A stretch of DNA of 64,000 bases from Pseudomonas weihenstephanensis (GTDB lineage: Bacteria > Pseudomonadota > Gammaproteobacteria > Pseudomonadales > Pseudomonadaceae), in assembly GCF_001043055.1 (NCBI RefSeq), contig NZ_JYLF01000001.1, forward strand, positions 1-64,000. Direction: 5' to 3'. Positions 35,848-45,575 of this stretch are shown here, piece after piece; position 1 is the stretch's first letter; the number at the start of each line of letters is the position of its first letter. The position numbers and the translations under genes are program-made. Below the pieces are notes generated by a model. It made no database searches. It saw nothing but the letters and a program-made list of their open reading frames with translations, and was not told where the DNA came from.

Positions 35848-38682
35848 TTAAGCTTTATCGCGGATCAGTAACGGCTTCAGATAGAAGCCTGTGTGTGACT
35901 GCTTCATTTCAGCGACGTCTTCAGGCGTGCCGGTGGCAATGATCTGCCCACCTTTGGAGCCGCCTTCAGGACCGAGGTCCACCAGCCAGTCGGCTGTTTT
36001 AATCACGTCCAAGTTGTGCTCGATGACCACCACGGTGTTGCCGTGATCGCGCAGACGATGCAGCACATCCAGCAACTGTTGAATATCCGCAAAGTGCAGG
36101 CCCGTTGTTGGCTCGTCGAGGATATACAGGGTTTTACCGGTGTCACGCTTGGACAGCTCGCGGGACAGCTTTACCCGCTGCGCTTCACCGCCTGACAGTG
36201 TCGTGGCAGATTGTCCGAGCTTGATGTATGACAAGCCTACGTCCATCAACGTTTGCAGCTTACGCGCCAAGGCAGGCACCGCATCGAAGAACACACGGGC
36301 TTCTTCGATGGTCATCTCCAGTACTTCGTGGATGCTCTTGCCCTTGTATTTTATCTCAAGGGTTTCGCGGTTATAGCGCTTGCTTTTGCACACGTCGCAC
36401 GGCACGTAGATGTCAGGCAGAAAGTGCATCTCTACCTTGATCAAGCCATCACCTTGGCACGCCTCGCAGCGACCCCCTTTCACGTTGAACGAGAAACGCC
36501 CCGGACCATAACCCCGGGAGCGGGATTCAGGCACGCCAGAAAACAGTTCGCGAATGGGGGTAAACAGCCCGGTGTACGTCGCCGGGTTGGAACGCGGCGT
36601 ACGGCCGATCGGGCTTTGGTCGATATCTACGACTTTATCCAAGTGCTCCAGACCTTTAATGCTGTCGTGAGCGGCGGCTTCCAGCGTGGTAGCACCGTTC
36701 AAGGCCGTTGCGCTGAGCGGGTAGAGCGTGTTGTTGATCAGCGTCGACTTGCCTGACCCTGAAACACCGGTCACACACGTCAGCAAACCAATCGGGATCT
36801 CAAGGTCGACATTGCGCAAATTGTTGCCGCGCGCGCCTTTGAGCGACAGGGTCAGCTTCTTGTTGCGCGGTGTGCGTTTGGCAGGGACTGCGATCTTCAC
36901 TCGGCCCGACAAGTATTTGCCCGTCAGCGAGTCAGGGTGGGCCATGACTTCGGCAGGCGTGCCTTGTGCAACGATATGGCCACCATGTACGCCCGCGCCC
37001 GGCCCGATGTCCACCACATAGTCCGCCAGCCGGATGGCATCTTCATCGTGCTCGACGACAATCACCGTATTGCCAATGTCGCGCAGGTGCTTGAGCGTGC
37101 CCAGCAAGCGATCGTTATCGCGCTGATGCAAACCGATAGACGGCTCGTCGAGGATATACAGCACGCCCACCAAGCCCGCACCAATCTGGCTGGCTAAGCG
37201 AATGCGCTGCGCTTCGCCGCCGGATAATGTGTCGGCGCTACGGTCCAGAGACAAGTAATCCAGGCCCACATTCACTAGGAACTGTAAGCGCTCGCGAATC
37301 TCTTTAAGAATCTTGTCCGCAATCTCGCCACGGCGGCCGGTCAGGCTCAGCGTGCTGAAATACTCTGTTGCATCGCCAATCGGCATATTGGTTACGGCAG
37401 GCAGGGTTTTCTCGCCTACCCACACGTGGCGCGCTTCGCGGCGCAAACGCGTGCCCCTGCAGTCAGGGCAAGCCTGCGTGCTGAGAAACTTGGCCAGCTC
37501 TTCGCGCACGGTCGCCGACTCGGTTTCACGATAGCGACGTTCAAGATTCGGCACGATGCCTTCGAACGGGTGCGCGCGTTTAACGATGTCGCCGCGATCA
37601 TTCAAATAACGGAAGTCAACGTTCTGGGTACCGCTGCCATACAGAATGACTTTCTGTTTGTCGGCAGGCAGCTCGCTGAACGGCACTTCGAGGCTGAAAT
37701 CGTAATGCTTGGCCAGCGCACCGAGCATCTGGAAGTAATAGACGTTACGCCTGTCCCATCCACGGATGGCGCCTTCGGCCAAGGTTAAATCGCCGTTGAC
37801 CAGGCGCTTGATGTCGAAAAACTGCTTCACGCCCAAACCATCGCACGTCGGGCAAGCGCCCGCCGGGTTGTTGAAGGAAAACAGTTTGGGTTCCAGTTCG
37901 CTGATGGCATGCCCGCAAATAGGGCAGGCAAAGCGCGCCGAGAAAATCATTTCTTCGCCAGGCTCGTCGTCCATTGGCGCGACCAAGGCGATACCATCGG
38001 CCAGTTTCAGGGCTGTTTCAAACGACTCGGCCAAACGTTGTTGCAGGTCCGCACGTACTTTGAAGCGGTCAACCACCACATCGATGGTGTGTTTTTTCTG
38101 CTTGTCCAGCTTCGGCAGTTCATCCAGCTCGCAGAGTTTGCCGTTAAACCGCGCACGCACAAATCCTTGCGCTCGCAGCTCTTCAAACACTGACAAATGC
38201 TCTCCCTTGCGCTCACGAATCACCGGCGCCAGCAACATCAGCTTGCTGCCTTCGGGTTGTGCCAGCACCAAGTCGACCATCTGGCTGACGGTCTGTGCTT
38301 CCAGGGGAATATCGTGATCCGGGCAACGCGGAATACCTACACGGGCATACAGCAAACGCAGGTAGTCGTAAATTTCAGTGATAGTGCCGACAGTTGATCG
38401 CGGGTTGTGCGAGGTTGATTTCTGCTCGATGGAGATTGCTGGCGACAGACCTTCGATGGTGTCGACGTCAGGTTTTTCCATCATTGACAGAAACTGCCGC
38501 GCATAGGCTGACAGTGACTCGACATAACGCCGCTGGCCTTCGGCATACAACGTGTCAAACGCCAGGGATGATTTGCCGGAGCCAGACAGTCCGGTGATGA
38601 CGATCAGTTTGTCCCGTGGCAGGGTCAGGTCGATGTTCTTCAGGTTGTGGGTTCGTGCCCCACGTATCAGGATCTTGTCCAC
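35848..38682 (-). CDS. uvrA: Excinuclease ABC subunit A (UvrA)
   Basis: UvrA finds DNA damage and loads UvrB in nucleotide excision repair. The 944-residue protein has two ABC ATPase modules. The first carries the P-loop [14 protein letters not shown], the signature [16 protein letters not shown] and the Walker B region [12 protein letters not shown]. The second carries [12 protein letters not shown] and [15 protein letters not shown]. Zinc fingers are visible as CPICGHAI...CPTCDG and CEACQGDG...[10 protein letters not shown]. It is transcribed away from the YajR-like gene. No canonical LexA box (CTGT-N8-ACAG) was found in the 197-base spacer. Confidence 0.98.
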   Translation of the reverse strand: MDKILIRGARTHNLKNIDLTLPRDKLIVITGLSGSGKSSLAFDTLYAEGQRRYVESLSAYARQFLSMMEKPDVDTIEGLSPAISIEQKSTSHNPRSTVGTITEIYDYLRLLYARVGIPRCPDHDIPLEAQTVSQMVDLVLAQPEGSKLMLLAPVIRERKGEHLSVFEELRAQGFVRARFNGKLCELDELPKLDKQKKHTIDVVVDRFKVRADLQQRLAESFETALKLADGIALVAPMDDEPGEEMIFSARFACPICGHAISELEPKLFSFNNPAGACPTCDGLGVKQFFDIKRLVNGDLTLAEGAIRGWDRRNVYYFQMLGALAKHYDFSLEVPFSELPADKQKVILYGSGTQNVDFRYLNDRGDIVKRAHPFEGIVPNLERRYRETESATVREELAKFLSTQACPDCRGTRLRREARHVWVGEKTLPAVTNMPIGDATEYFSTLSLTGRRGEIADKILKEIRERLQFLVNVGLDYLSLDRSADTLSGGEAQRIRLASQIGAGLVGVLYILDEPSIGLHQRDNDRLLGTLKHLRDIGNTVIVVEHDEDAIRLADYVVDIGPGAGVHGGHIVAQGTPAEVMAHPDSLTGKYLSGRVKIAVPAKRTPRNKKLTLSLKGARGNNLRNVDLEIPIGLLTCVTGVSGSGKSTLINNTLYPLSATALNGATTLEAAAHDSIKGLEHLDKVVDIDQSPIGRTPRSNPATYTGLFTPIRELFSGVPESRSRGYGPGRFSFNVKGGRCEACQGDGLIKVEMHFLPDIYVPCDVCKSKRYNRETLEIKYKGKSIHEVLEMTIEEARVFFDAVPALARKLQTLMDVGLSYIKLGQSATTLSGGEAQRVKLSRELSKRDTGKTLYILDEPTTGLHFADIQQLLDVLHRLRDHGNTVVVIEHNLDVIKTADWLVDLGPEGGSKGGQIIATGTPEDVAEMKQSHTGFYLKPLLIRDKA

Positions 38683-38879
38683 TGCGGCCTCGCTTGGCGG
38701 GCATTACGTAAACGAATGAGTATACGGCGCTGTGCGAAAGCTGTGCAGGCCCTTAATGGCACGATGTCATTAAGCAGCCTTTATAACTTTTACGTGACAA
38801 AGCGTCGCGCATCGCTCGTGTGTGTGCTGTTACACGATGGGACTGGTAGAATCGCCGCCGGTTCACACGAGGTTTTTCC

Positions 38880-40271
38880 ATGCACGATCCCCATAGCGAA
38901 CGCATGAGTGGTAGCGAGACCCGCGCAGCAAGCGGTCTGGCCCTTGTGTTTGCCTTCCGTATGCTTGGTATGTTCATGGTGTTGCCCGTATTGGCGACCT
39001 ATGGGATGGACCTCGCAGGTGCTACACCGGCCTTGATTGGCCTGGCCATTGGCGCCTATGGCCTGACTCAGGCGCTTTTTCAAATTCCGTTCGGGGTTAT
39101 TTCTGACCGTATAGGTCGGCGCCCGGTGATCTACCTCGGGTTAATTGTCTTCGCCTTGGGCAGCGTACTGGCTGCGAACTCGGATTCAATTTGGGGCGTG
39201 ATTGCAGGACGAGTCCTTCAAGGCGCCGGTGCCATTTCTGCTGCCGTCATGGCTCTGCTTTCTGATCTGACTCGCGAACAACACCGCACCAAAGCCATGG
39301 CCATGATCGGCATGACCATTGGGTTGTCGTTTGCCGTGGCAATGGTCGTAGGCCCGTTGTTAACCCGCGCATTCGGTTTGTCGGGTTTGTTTTTAGCCAC
39401 CGGCGCGATGGCTCTGGTGGGGATTGTGATCGTCATGTTCATGGTGCCGCGCTCAACCGGTACGTTGCAGCACCGTGAATCCGGCGTGGCCAGGCAGGCT
39501 TTGATACCGACGTTGCGCCATCCAGACTTGCTGCGCCTGGACCTCGGCATTTTTGTGTTGCACGCCATGTTGATGTCCAGTTTCATCGCCTTGCCGCTGG
39601 CGCTGGTTGAAAAAGCCGGTTTGCCCAAGGAACAACACTGGTGGGTCTACCTGACTGCCTTGCTTATTTCTTTCTTCGCCATGATCCCGTTCATCATCTA
39701 CGGCGAGAAAAAACGCAAAATGAAACGAGTTTTACTCGGCGCCGTCGCGACGTTGATGCTCACTGAGCTATTCTTCTGGCAGTTCGGCGACAGCTTGCGC
39801 GCTTTAGTGATCGGCACGGTGGTGTTTTTCACCGCGTTCAATCTGCTAGAGGCGTCATTGCCTTCGCTGATCAGCAAAGTGTCACCAGCGGGCGGCAAGG
39901 GCACGGCGATGGGGGTTTATTCCACCAGCCAATTCCTCGGTTCAGCACTGGGCGGCATACTCGGTGGCTGGTTATTTCAGCATGGCGGTCTGTCGGTTGT
40001 GTTCCTTGGATGCGCAGGTCTGGCTGCCCTCTGGCTCGCCTTTGCTGTTACCATGCGCGAACCTCCGTATGTGACAAGCGTGCGCTTGCCGTTATCGCCT
40101 GAGGCGCTTCGCGAAGCAGGCCTGAGCGAGCGTTTGAAGGCTGTTGCTGGAGTCACTGATGCAGTGGTGGCAGCCGAAGAGGCTGCCATTTATATCAAAT
40201 TGGACACCGAACTATTGGATCGCGCGACACTCGAGCAGTTGGTTAACCCAGCGCCGACGTGCGAAGCCTAG
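38880..40271 (+). CDS. MFS transporter with C-terminal ferredoxin-like domain (YajR-like)
   Basis: The 463-residue protein has twelve hydrophobic segments and the DHA1 motif A between segments 2 and 3 (GVISDRIGRRPVIY). About 65 residues after the last segment (from LPLSPEALREAGLSERL) form a small acidic soluble domain with a beta-alpha-beta pattern. E. coli YajR, a proton-driven exporter of unknown substrate, has the same architecture and similar length (454). The start at 38880 lies 197 bases from uvrA. It ends nine bases before ssb, so ssb is probably co-transcribed or translated by coupling. The substrate cannot be told from sequence. Confidence 0.85.
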   Translation: MHDPHSERMSGSETRAASGLALVFAFRMLGMFMVLPVLATYGMDLAGATPALIGLAIGAYGLTQALFQIPFGVISDRIGRRPVIYLGLIVFALGSVLAANSDSIWGVIAGRVLQGAGAISAAVMALLSDLTREQHRTKAMAMIGMTIGLSFAVAMVVGPLLTRAFGLSGLFLATGAMALVGIVIVMFMVPRSTGTLQHRESGVARQALIPTLRHPDLLRLDLGIFVLHAMLMSSFIALPLALVEKAGLPKEQHWWVYLTALLISFFAMIPFIIYGEKKRKMKRVLLGAVATLMLTELFFWQFGDSLRALVIGTVVFFTAFNLLEASLPSLISKVSPAGGKGTAMGVYSTSQFLGSALGGILGGWLFQHGGLSVVFLGCAGLAALWLAFAVTMREPPYVTSVRLPLSPEALREAGLSERLKAVAGVTDAVVAAEEAAIYIKLDTELLDRATLEQLVNPAPTCEA

Positions 40272-40280
40272 GAGAACGTT

Positions 40281-40820
40281 ATGGCCCGTGGGGTTAACAA
40301 AGTTATATTGGTCGGCACGTGCGGCCAGGATCCCGAAGTTCGCTACTTGCCTAACGGTAATGCCGTGACCAACCTGAGTCTGGCAACCAGCGAACAGTGG
40401 ACTGACAAGCAAACTGGCCAGAAAGTCGAAAAGACTGAATGGCACCGTGTCTCGATGTTCGGCAAAGTGGCTGAAATCGCCGGCGAATACCTGCGTAAAG
40501 GTTCGCAAGTCTACATCGAAGGCAAGCTGCAAACCCGTGAGTGGGAAAAAGACGGTATCAAGCGTTACACCACTGAAATCGTGGTCGACATGCAGGGCAC
40601 CATGCAGCTGCTGGGTGGCCGTCCTCAGGGCGATCAACAAAACCAGGGTGGTGGCAACAACTACCAACAGCAGCAGTCTGCCCCGCGTCAGCAGGCTCAA
40701 CGCCCAGCGCCGCAACAGCAACAACAGCAGCCACAGCGCGATTCGCGCCCAGCGCCGCAACAGCAGGCACCGCAACCTGCTCCGGATTTCGACAGCTTTG
40801 ATGACGATATCCCGTTCTAA
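40281..40820 (+). CDS. ssb: Single-stranded DNA-binding protein SSB
   Basis: SSB coats single-stranded DNA and recruits repair and replication proteins. The 179-residue protein has the OB fold ([21 protein letters not shown] to about residue 112), a glutamine- and proline-rich linker, and the conserved acidic tip DSFDDDIPF that binds partners. A GGAG site at 40271-40274 lies six bases before the ATG and only nine bases after the upstream stop. It is followed by a bidirectional terminator. Confidence 0.97.
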   Translation: MARGVNKVILVGTCGQDPEVRYLPNGNAVTNLSLATSEQWTDKQTGQKVEKTEWHRVSMFGKVAEIAGEYLRKGSQVYIEGKLQTREWEKDGIKRYTTEIVVDMQGTMQLLGGRPQGDQQNQGGGNNYQQQQSAPRQQAQRPAPQQQQQQPQRDSRPAPQQQAPQPAPDFDSFDDDIPF

Positions 40821-40870
40821 GCCCCACTAGGCACGTGCTTAGTCGCAGAACTCACGCACGCTGAACGCTT

Positions 40871-40908
40871 AAAAGGCCGGTCACTTTCTCAGTGACCGGC
40901 CTTTTTAT
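40871..40908. terminator. Bidirectional terminator after ssb
   Basis: Fifteen-base arms AAAAGGCCGGTCACT (40871-40885) and AGTGACCGGCCTTTT (40891-40905) enclose TTCTC. It serves ssb on the plus strand and the exporter on the minus strand. Confidence 0.92.
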
Positions 40909-40917
40909 TTGCGCGGT

Positions 40918-42105
40918 TTATGAGCGTCGCATCAACAGCAAGGCCAAGCCTATAGCCGTCGCGGCAATGCCTGCTGAGATCATGCCCAGCGATTGGAGCC
41001 CGTAGTGCTGAATCCCGAGGCCTCCCACGATTGCGCCCAAACCGATACCCGCATTGGCTGCCGAAATGTTCAAGGATGCAGCTAAGGCTTGAGCCTTGGC
41101 GCCCGCGCGCATGACGCGAACCTGGCAGATCGGGAACAGGGCCGTGTAGGCGATGCCCCACACCACCAGCGCAACAATCAGCCCCGTGTGCTGTGACGCG
41201 AGAGGAGTGGCTGCCAGCATGCCGGCCGCCAGTAATGTCAGAAACAACACACTGGACCCCAGCGGGCTGCGATCAACAAGACGCCCGCCGATCTGGTTAC
41301 CCAGCATGCCTACAGCACCAAAGCCCATGAGCCACCAACCCACGTGACGGGGCGCAATGCCAGCCAGGCTCTCAAGGGTGTCTGCCAGGTAGGTATAAGC
41401 GGTAAACATCGCTGTAAAGGTCAGTATTGAGAGTGCGACGTGGCCGATAAAGCGCGGGTCTTTGAGGATCAGTGTTTGTTTGTTTGCCGTGGTGCGTTTT
41501 GGCGCAGAAGGCAGTGTCGGCATGCAGGTGAGCATCAGTCCTGCGATCAACAGGCACAGCGCCGCCAAGATCCAAAAACTGCCACGCCATCCGACAGCAT
41601 CTGCGGCCAGCGTGCCCAACGGAATGCCAAATACCAGCGCTGCCGAAATACCCATGTACACATTGGCGATGGCCTTGCCGGCATGCGCCGGGCCGGCCAG
41701 TTGCCCAGCAGTTTCGCTGGCGGTGCCCCAAAACACGGGCAACAGCAGCGCGGGAATAAAACGTGCTATCGCCATGACCCAGATATTGACCGACACGGCT
41801 GCCAATGCATTGGATGCCGCAAACACCAGCACGATGAAAGTGAACAGCTTGCGCCGATCAATGTGCGCTAGCCGCGCTGTCAAAATGGGGCCAAACAGCA
41901 TCACCGTGAAGGCAAATAACGTGACTAACTGTCCCGCCAGAGTCACGGAAATGGCCAGGTCACGAGCCAGCGCGGGCAGTAGGCCGATGATCAAAAATTC
42001 GGTTGTCACAATCACAAAGGCAGCAATCGCCATGATTGCAATCTGTACCCCTGTTCGAGGTTGAGATGGACTGTGGACCGCAGCAGGGGTCTGTGAAGAA
42101 GGCAT
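40918..42105 (-). CDS. MFS exporter of the DHA1 family
   Basis: A 395-residue inner-membrane protein with twelve hydrophobic segments. Features include AAFVIVTTEFLIIGLLPALARDL at the start of segment 1, a motif-A-like loop LTARLAHIDRRKLF, and GIPLGTLAADAVGWRGSFWILA in the fifth segment. These resemble sugar-efflux and purine-efflux (SotB/NepI-type) proteins, so I call it an exporter of a small polar compound, substrate unknown. It is transcribed divergently from a LysR-type regulator with a 110-base spacer, the classic arrangement for a regulator that controls its neighbour. Confidence 0.8.
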   Translation of the reverse strand: MPSSQTPAAVHSPSQPRTGVQIAIMAIAAFVIVTTEFLIIGLLPALARDLAISVTLAGQLVTLFAFTVMLFGPILTARLAHIDRRKLFTFIVLVFAASNALAAVSVNIWVMAIARFIPALLLPVFWGTASETAGQLAGPAHAGKAIANVYMGISAALVFGIPLGTLAADAVGWRGSFWILAALCLLIAGLMLTCMPTLPSAPKRTTANKQTLILKDPRFIGHVALSILTFTAMFTAYTYLADTLESLAGIAPRHVGWWLMGFGAVGMLGNQIGGRLVDRSPLGSSVLFLTLLAAGMLAATPLASQHTGLIVALVVWGIAYTALFPICQVRVMRAGAKAQALAASLNISAANAGIGLGAIVGGLGIQHYGLQSLGMISAGIAATAIGLALLLMRRS

Positions 42106-42174
42106 GTTGCATCGCTCTATTGAAATCAGGGCGACAGCTTATTGGAGAAATTTATTCGTATTGCGGCTATAAAA

Positions 42175-42204
42175 TACCCAATCGTGTGAATTTAATTACC
42201 CAAT
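42175..42204. promoter_or_regulatory. Direct repeat in the LysR/MFS divergent promoter
   Basis: TACCCAAT occurs twice, at 42175-42182 and 42197-42204, 22 bases start to start (about two helical turns). TTTAT (42151-42155) and ATAAA (42169-42173) form an inverted pair just upstream. These are candidate regulator sites, but none is a perfect T-N11-A box. Confidence 0.35.
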
Positions 42205-42215
42205 GGAGAGGTGTC

Positions 42216-43121
42216 ATGTTTTCTTCTGAGCGGTTGAAAGGTCTGGATGTGTTTGTCTGCGTGGCTGAAACCGGCAGTTTCACGACGGCGGCCGAGCGTC
42301 TGAACGTGACTCGCTCAGCCATCAGTAAAGCCATTACCCGTCTGGAAGCGCGGTTGGACACCCGGCTGTTTAATCGAACTACCCGCAGGCTGGCCCTGAC
42401 CGATGCGGGCGTCAGGTTCTATCGCACCTGCACCAACGTGCTGGGTGAACTGGAGGAGGCCGAGCTGTCACTTCATGCCCACAACACTGAACCCATGGGG
42501 CGAGTGCGCATCGACCTGCCGGCGGCCTACGGGCGCCTGCATGCGCTCGGGGTTATTTTGCGCTGCGTTGAAGCGCATGAACTGTTAGTGCCGCACATCT
42601 CGTTTTCTGATCGTTATGTGGACCCGGTTGAAGAGGATATCGACATCGTGGTGCGCATTGGTGGCTCAAACATATGGCCGCCCACCTTGGGGCGGGGCTA
42701 TTTGGGGACCGAACGGCTGGTTTTTTGCGCCTCCCCCGCGTATGTGCTCAAGCATGGAGCACCCAAGACTGCGCATGATCTGGAGCACCACCGCTGCGTG
42801 ATGTATGGCCGTGCAGATGGCCAGGTCAACCCTTGGTATTTTGCGGGGCCGCAAGGTGGCAGCGAGCGCCGGCTGTTGCCTGCCCACCTCACAGTGGGTG
42901 ACGGAGAAGGGCAGGTAGCCGCCGTGTTGGCAGGTCATGGCATTGCTCAATTGCCGACCTGGCTGGTTAAGCAGCCACTGGCAGAGGGCAAACTGGTGGA
43001 GGTATTGGCGCACTTGGCTACCGAAGGGTCGCCGGTGAATCTGGTGTGGCTCAAGCGCCGAGAGGCCCAGCCTAAAGTGAGCGTTCTACTTGAGGCGCTG
43101 GGGGCTGCGCTGGCGCCTTGA
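42216..43121 (+). CDS. LysR-type transcriptional regulator
   Basis: A 301-residue regulator. The N-terminal winged helix (LDVFVCVAETGSFTTAAERLNVTRSAISKAITRLEARL, read in pieces, residues 9-48) is followed by the effector-binding domain with FSDRYVDPVEEDIDIVVRIG near residue 135 and LPTWLVKQPLAEGKL near the end. It is closest in pattern to the CrgA-type members that control exporters and oxidoreductases. ATG 42216 is chosen since GGAGAG (42205-42210) precedes it. The divergent MFS gene is the likely target. Confidence 0.85.
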   Translation: MFSSERLKGLDVFVCVAETGSFTTAAERLNVTRSAISKAITRLEARLDTRLFNRTTRRLALTDAGVRFYRTCTNVLGELEEAELSLHAHNTEPMGRVRIDLPAAYGRLHALGVILRCVEAHELLVPHISFSDRYVDPVEEDIDIVVRIGGSNIWPPTLGRGYLGTERLVFCASPAYVLKHGAPKTAHDLEHHRCVMYGRADGQVNPWYFAGPQGGSERRLLPAHLTVGDGEGQVAAVLAGHGIAQLPTWLVKQPLAEGKLVEVLAHLATEGSPVNLVWLKRREAQPKVSVLLEALGAALAP

Positions 43122-43210
43122 GGTACAGGCAGATACCCCGACCTATGCGGCTTTTATCTGTATCCAGCGTGAGATGCTTTTGCGCCTTATGTGCGAACAC
43201 TTCCTGGTGA

Positions 43211-43240
43211 TTGACTACGCTGTACTCAGAAAAATAGATA
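43211..43240 (+). promoter_or_regulatory. Promoter-like sequence before the MscS-type gene
   Basis: TTGACT (43211-43216) and TAGATA (43235-43240) are 18 bases apart. Start would be near 43247, downstream of the in-frame ATG at 43240, which argues for translation from TTG 43315. Confidence 0.4.
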
Positions 43241-43314
43241 TGGCGGCTGAAATTCGAACTTCGCTGGCGCATTTCGATCAGTTGATAACAGACGTTCAGG
43301 AGGTTCCCCCGGTT

Positions 43315-45429
43315 TTGTCTTCTCTTAAAACAGTATGTTTGCTGGTCATCCTGCTGCTGACCGGCAATGGCTTTTTGCAGGCAGCGCCCACGCTGGCCTC
43401 CGTAATCAAGGCTGAAGAGTCTGATGGAAAGCCTCCGGTGCTGGTTGACGGCGGTTTGCTCGCAGCCTTGGGCGCGGGCATGGATGAGATGCAAGAAAAA
43501 CTGGGCATGAGCGTGCACCTGCTCGATGCGTGGCGTTTGCGCACGGATCGAGCGGCGGACGAAGTCGGTGTTTTGGTTGAACAGGTCGCGTCGCATCCGT
43601 CCTGGAGTGGTGTAGGCGACTTCTTGGTGCTGTCCGCTGTCTGGCTGGCTGTGTTTGCCGCTGCGGTCATGGGAGGGCGGGTATTGGCTCGCCATGCATG
43701 TAATAGCCGTGGACTCAGGCCACGGCCGCGTGTGCAAACATTGACGCGTAACACGCTTTCTTACCTGCTGCCCGCTTTGATCGCCTTGCCGCTGACCTTA
43801 TATGCCAGTCGCATGCTGCAAGACTCCATTGGCCGCTCGTTGGCTCTCAGCCTCTCGTATGCCAGCAGTGCCGGCGTGTTCTGTACCGCGTTAGTGCTGT
43901 CCTTGAGTGCGATGTTTTATGTAGGGCACAAGCGACACGCGGTAGAGATTATTCGTCGATATTCTGTACGGCCCTTATTCTTGATTGGTTTTTTTGCCGC
44001 CTTCAGCGACGCCATGAATAGCCCGCAAATGGCTCGACAAATCGGCGGCAACATTGCGAGTTGCTTGTCGGTACTGACGGGATTACTGGCGTGCGCAGTG
44101 TTTGCTTTTTTAGCCGTTAAATTGCGTCGCCCTGTGGCACACCTGATTCGCGACCGGGCGTTGGCGCAGCGTGTGGGCCAGCCCGCGCTACAAGAGTCAT
44201 TGCGCATTTTTTCGGTGCTGTGGTACTGGCCGATCCTGCTGATGCTGTTGGTGTCGGCGCTTGACTTGTTGGGCGTGGGGGAGGGCAGTGAGCGCACGAT
44301 GCGCAATGCATTGCTGACGTGCGGCTTGTTGATCGCCACCGTGTTCATGAGCACGATTTTGCATCACGGCTTCCACACCGAGGTAAAACGCAGTGGCGCG
44401 TATAAAGAGCGTTTGATGACCGTGCTGTATGCGCTATTGCGCATCGCTCTGGCGGTCACCTTTATCGAATTGCTGGCGCAAATCTGGGGCTTTTCTCTGC
44501 TGGCGTTTGCCTCGGACAGCAACACCGGCAGGGTGATCAGCGATTCACTGGGGCATATCCTGCTGATTTTATTAGTCACCTGGCTGACCTGGGTGGTGCT
44601 GGACACCGCCATCCAGCAAGCGCTGCAACCTACTACCAATCGTCGCGGCGCCCGTGAGCCGAGTACGCGGATCAAAACCATCCTGCCGCTGATGCGCAAT
44701 GCAACCAAAGTGATACTGGTGGTGGTCTGCACCATTACCACGATGGCCAATTTAGGGGTCAACGTTGCGCCTTTCCTGGCGGGTGCCGGGGTGATTGGCC
44801 TGGCGATCGGTTTTGGTTCTCAGCAGTTGGTGCAAGACGTCATTACCGGGCTTTTCATCATCATCGAAGACACCATTTCAGTGGGCGATTGGGTCGTGGT
44901 AGACGCCAACCACGCGGGTACGGTCGAGGGTTTGACCATTCGCACCTTGCGTCTGCGCGACAGCCGCGGCTTTGTGCACTCGGTGCCCTTCGGTCAGATA
45001 AAGGCAGTCATCAATCACTCCAGGCAATTTGCCTACGCCTTCTTCTCGGTGCAGTTCACTTATGCCACGGACATCGACCAAGCCACCGACCTGATTCGCG
45101 ACGCTGGCCGACAAATCAGCGATGACCCGTTGCTCAGTCTTAGCTTGCAAGGTTCATTGACCGTCTTTGGCGTCGATAGCATGAACTTGGATGGTGTCAC
45201 CGTGACGGCCCAATTTCGGACCATGTCCGGTGCGCAAAGCACCATTACCCGTGCGTTCAATGACCGGCTCAAAAAGCTTGTGGATAAGTCTAATGACGTT
45301 CATTTTGCGCAAACCTATCCACAGGCCCTGCTGGCCCCCGTCAGTGCAGTGACGCAATCTGCGGCGCCAGACGGGGCGCCACATCGGTCTACGCTATTGC
45401 TGACCGATATGCCGCCATCGTCGCAATGA
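43315..45429 (+). CDS. Large MscS-family mechanosensitive channel
   Basis: The 704-residue product has a signal-peptide-like N-terminus (SSLKTVCLLVILLLTGNGFLQA), a long periplasmic and multi-helix region, and the MscS core near residues 455-640. The core includes the pore-lining sequence LAGAGVIGLAIGFGSQQLVQDVITG and IEDTISVGDWV. Architecture and size resemble E. coli YbiO, an osmotic-stress channel. The start is taken as TTG 43315 because AGGAGG (43298-43303) precedes it and the signal peptide begins there. An ATG at 43240 and longer frames lack a ribosome site. The gene follows the LysR regulator by 193 bases. Confidence 0.8.
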   Translation: MSSLKTVCLLVILLLTGNGFLQAAPTLASVIKAEESDGKPPVLVDGGLLAALGAGMDEMQEKLGMSVHLLDAWRLRTDRAADEVGVLVEQVASHPSWSGVGDFLVLSAVWLAVFAAAVMGGRVLARHACNSRGLRPRPRVQTLTRNTLSYLLPALIALPLTLYASRMLQDSIGRSLALSLSYASSAGVFCTALVLSLSAMFYVGHKRHAVEIIRRYSVRPLFLIGFFAAFSDAMNSPQMARQIGGNIASCLSVLTGLLACAVFAFLAVKLRRPVAHLIRDRALAQRVGQPALQESLRIFSVLWYWPILLMLLVSALDLLGVGEGSERTMRNALLTCGLLIATVFMSTILHHGFHTEVKRSGAYKERLMTVLYALLRIALAVTFIELLAQIWGFSLLAFASDSNTGRVISDSLGHILLILLVTWLTWVVLDTAIQQALQPTTNRRGAREPSTRIKTILPLMRNATKVILVVVCTITTMANLGVNVAPFLAGAGVIGLAIGFGSQQLVQDVITGLFIIIEDTISVGDWVVVDANHAGTVEGLTIRTLRLRDSRGFVHSVPFGQIKAVINHSRQFAYAFFSVQFTYATDIDQATDLIRDAGRQISDDPLLSLSLQGSLTVFGVDSMNLDGVTVTAQFRTMSGAQSTITRAFNDRLKKLVDKSNDVHFAQTYPQALLAPVSAVTQSAAPDGAPHRSTLLLTDMPPSSQ

Positions 45430-45575
45430 TCCGCTGCGAGCCTGAGGAGCAGTTTGTCAGTGACGACAGGCTGATAAACCCGCAAAATGCGGGAGTCTTG
45501 ATCATGGCCAACGGCTTGCACGGTTGGTTTTCTGGTATACATCACCGTTCTGAATAGACTGAGCCTGCACACTCT

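Noticed and set aside
38683-38879. LexA (SOS) box between uvrA and the YajR-like gene
   Set aside because: The sequence CTGTGCGAAAGCTGTGCAG resembles part of one, but the CTGT-N8-ACAG spacing is not met.
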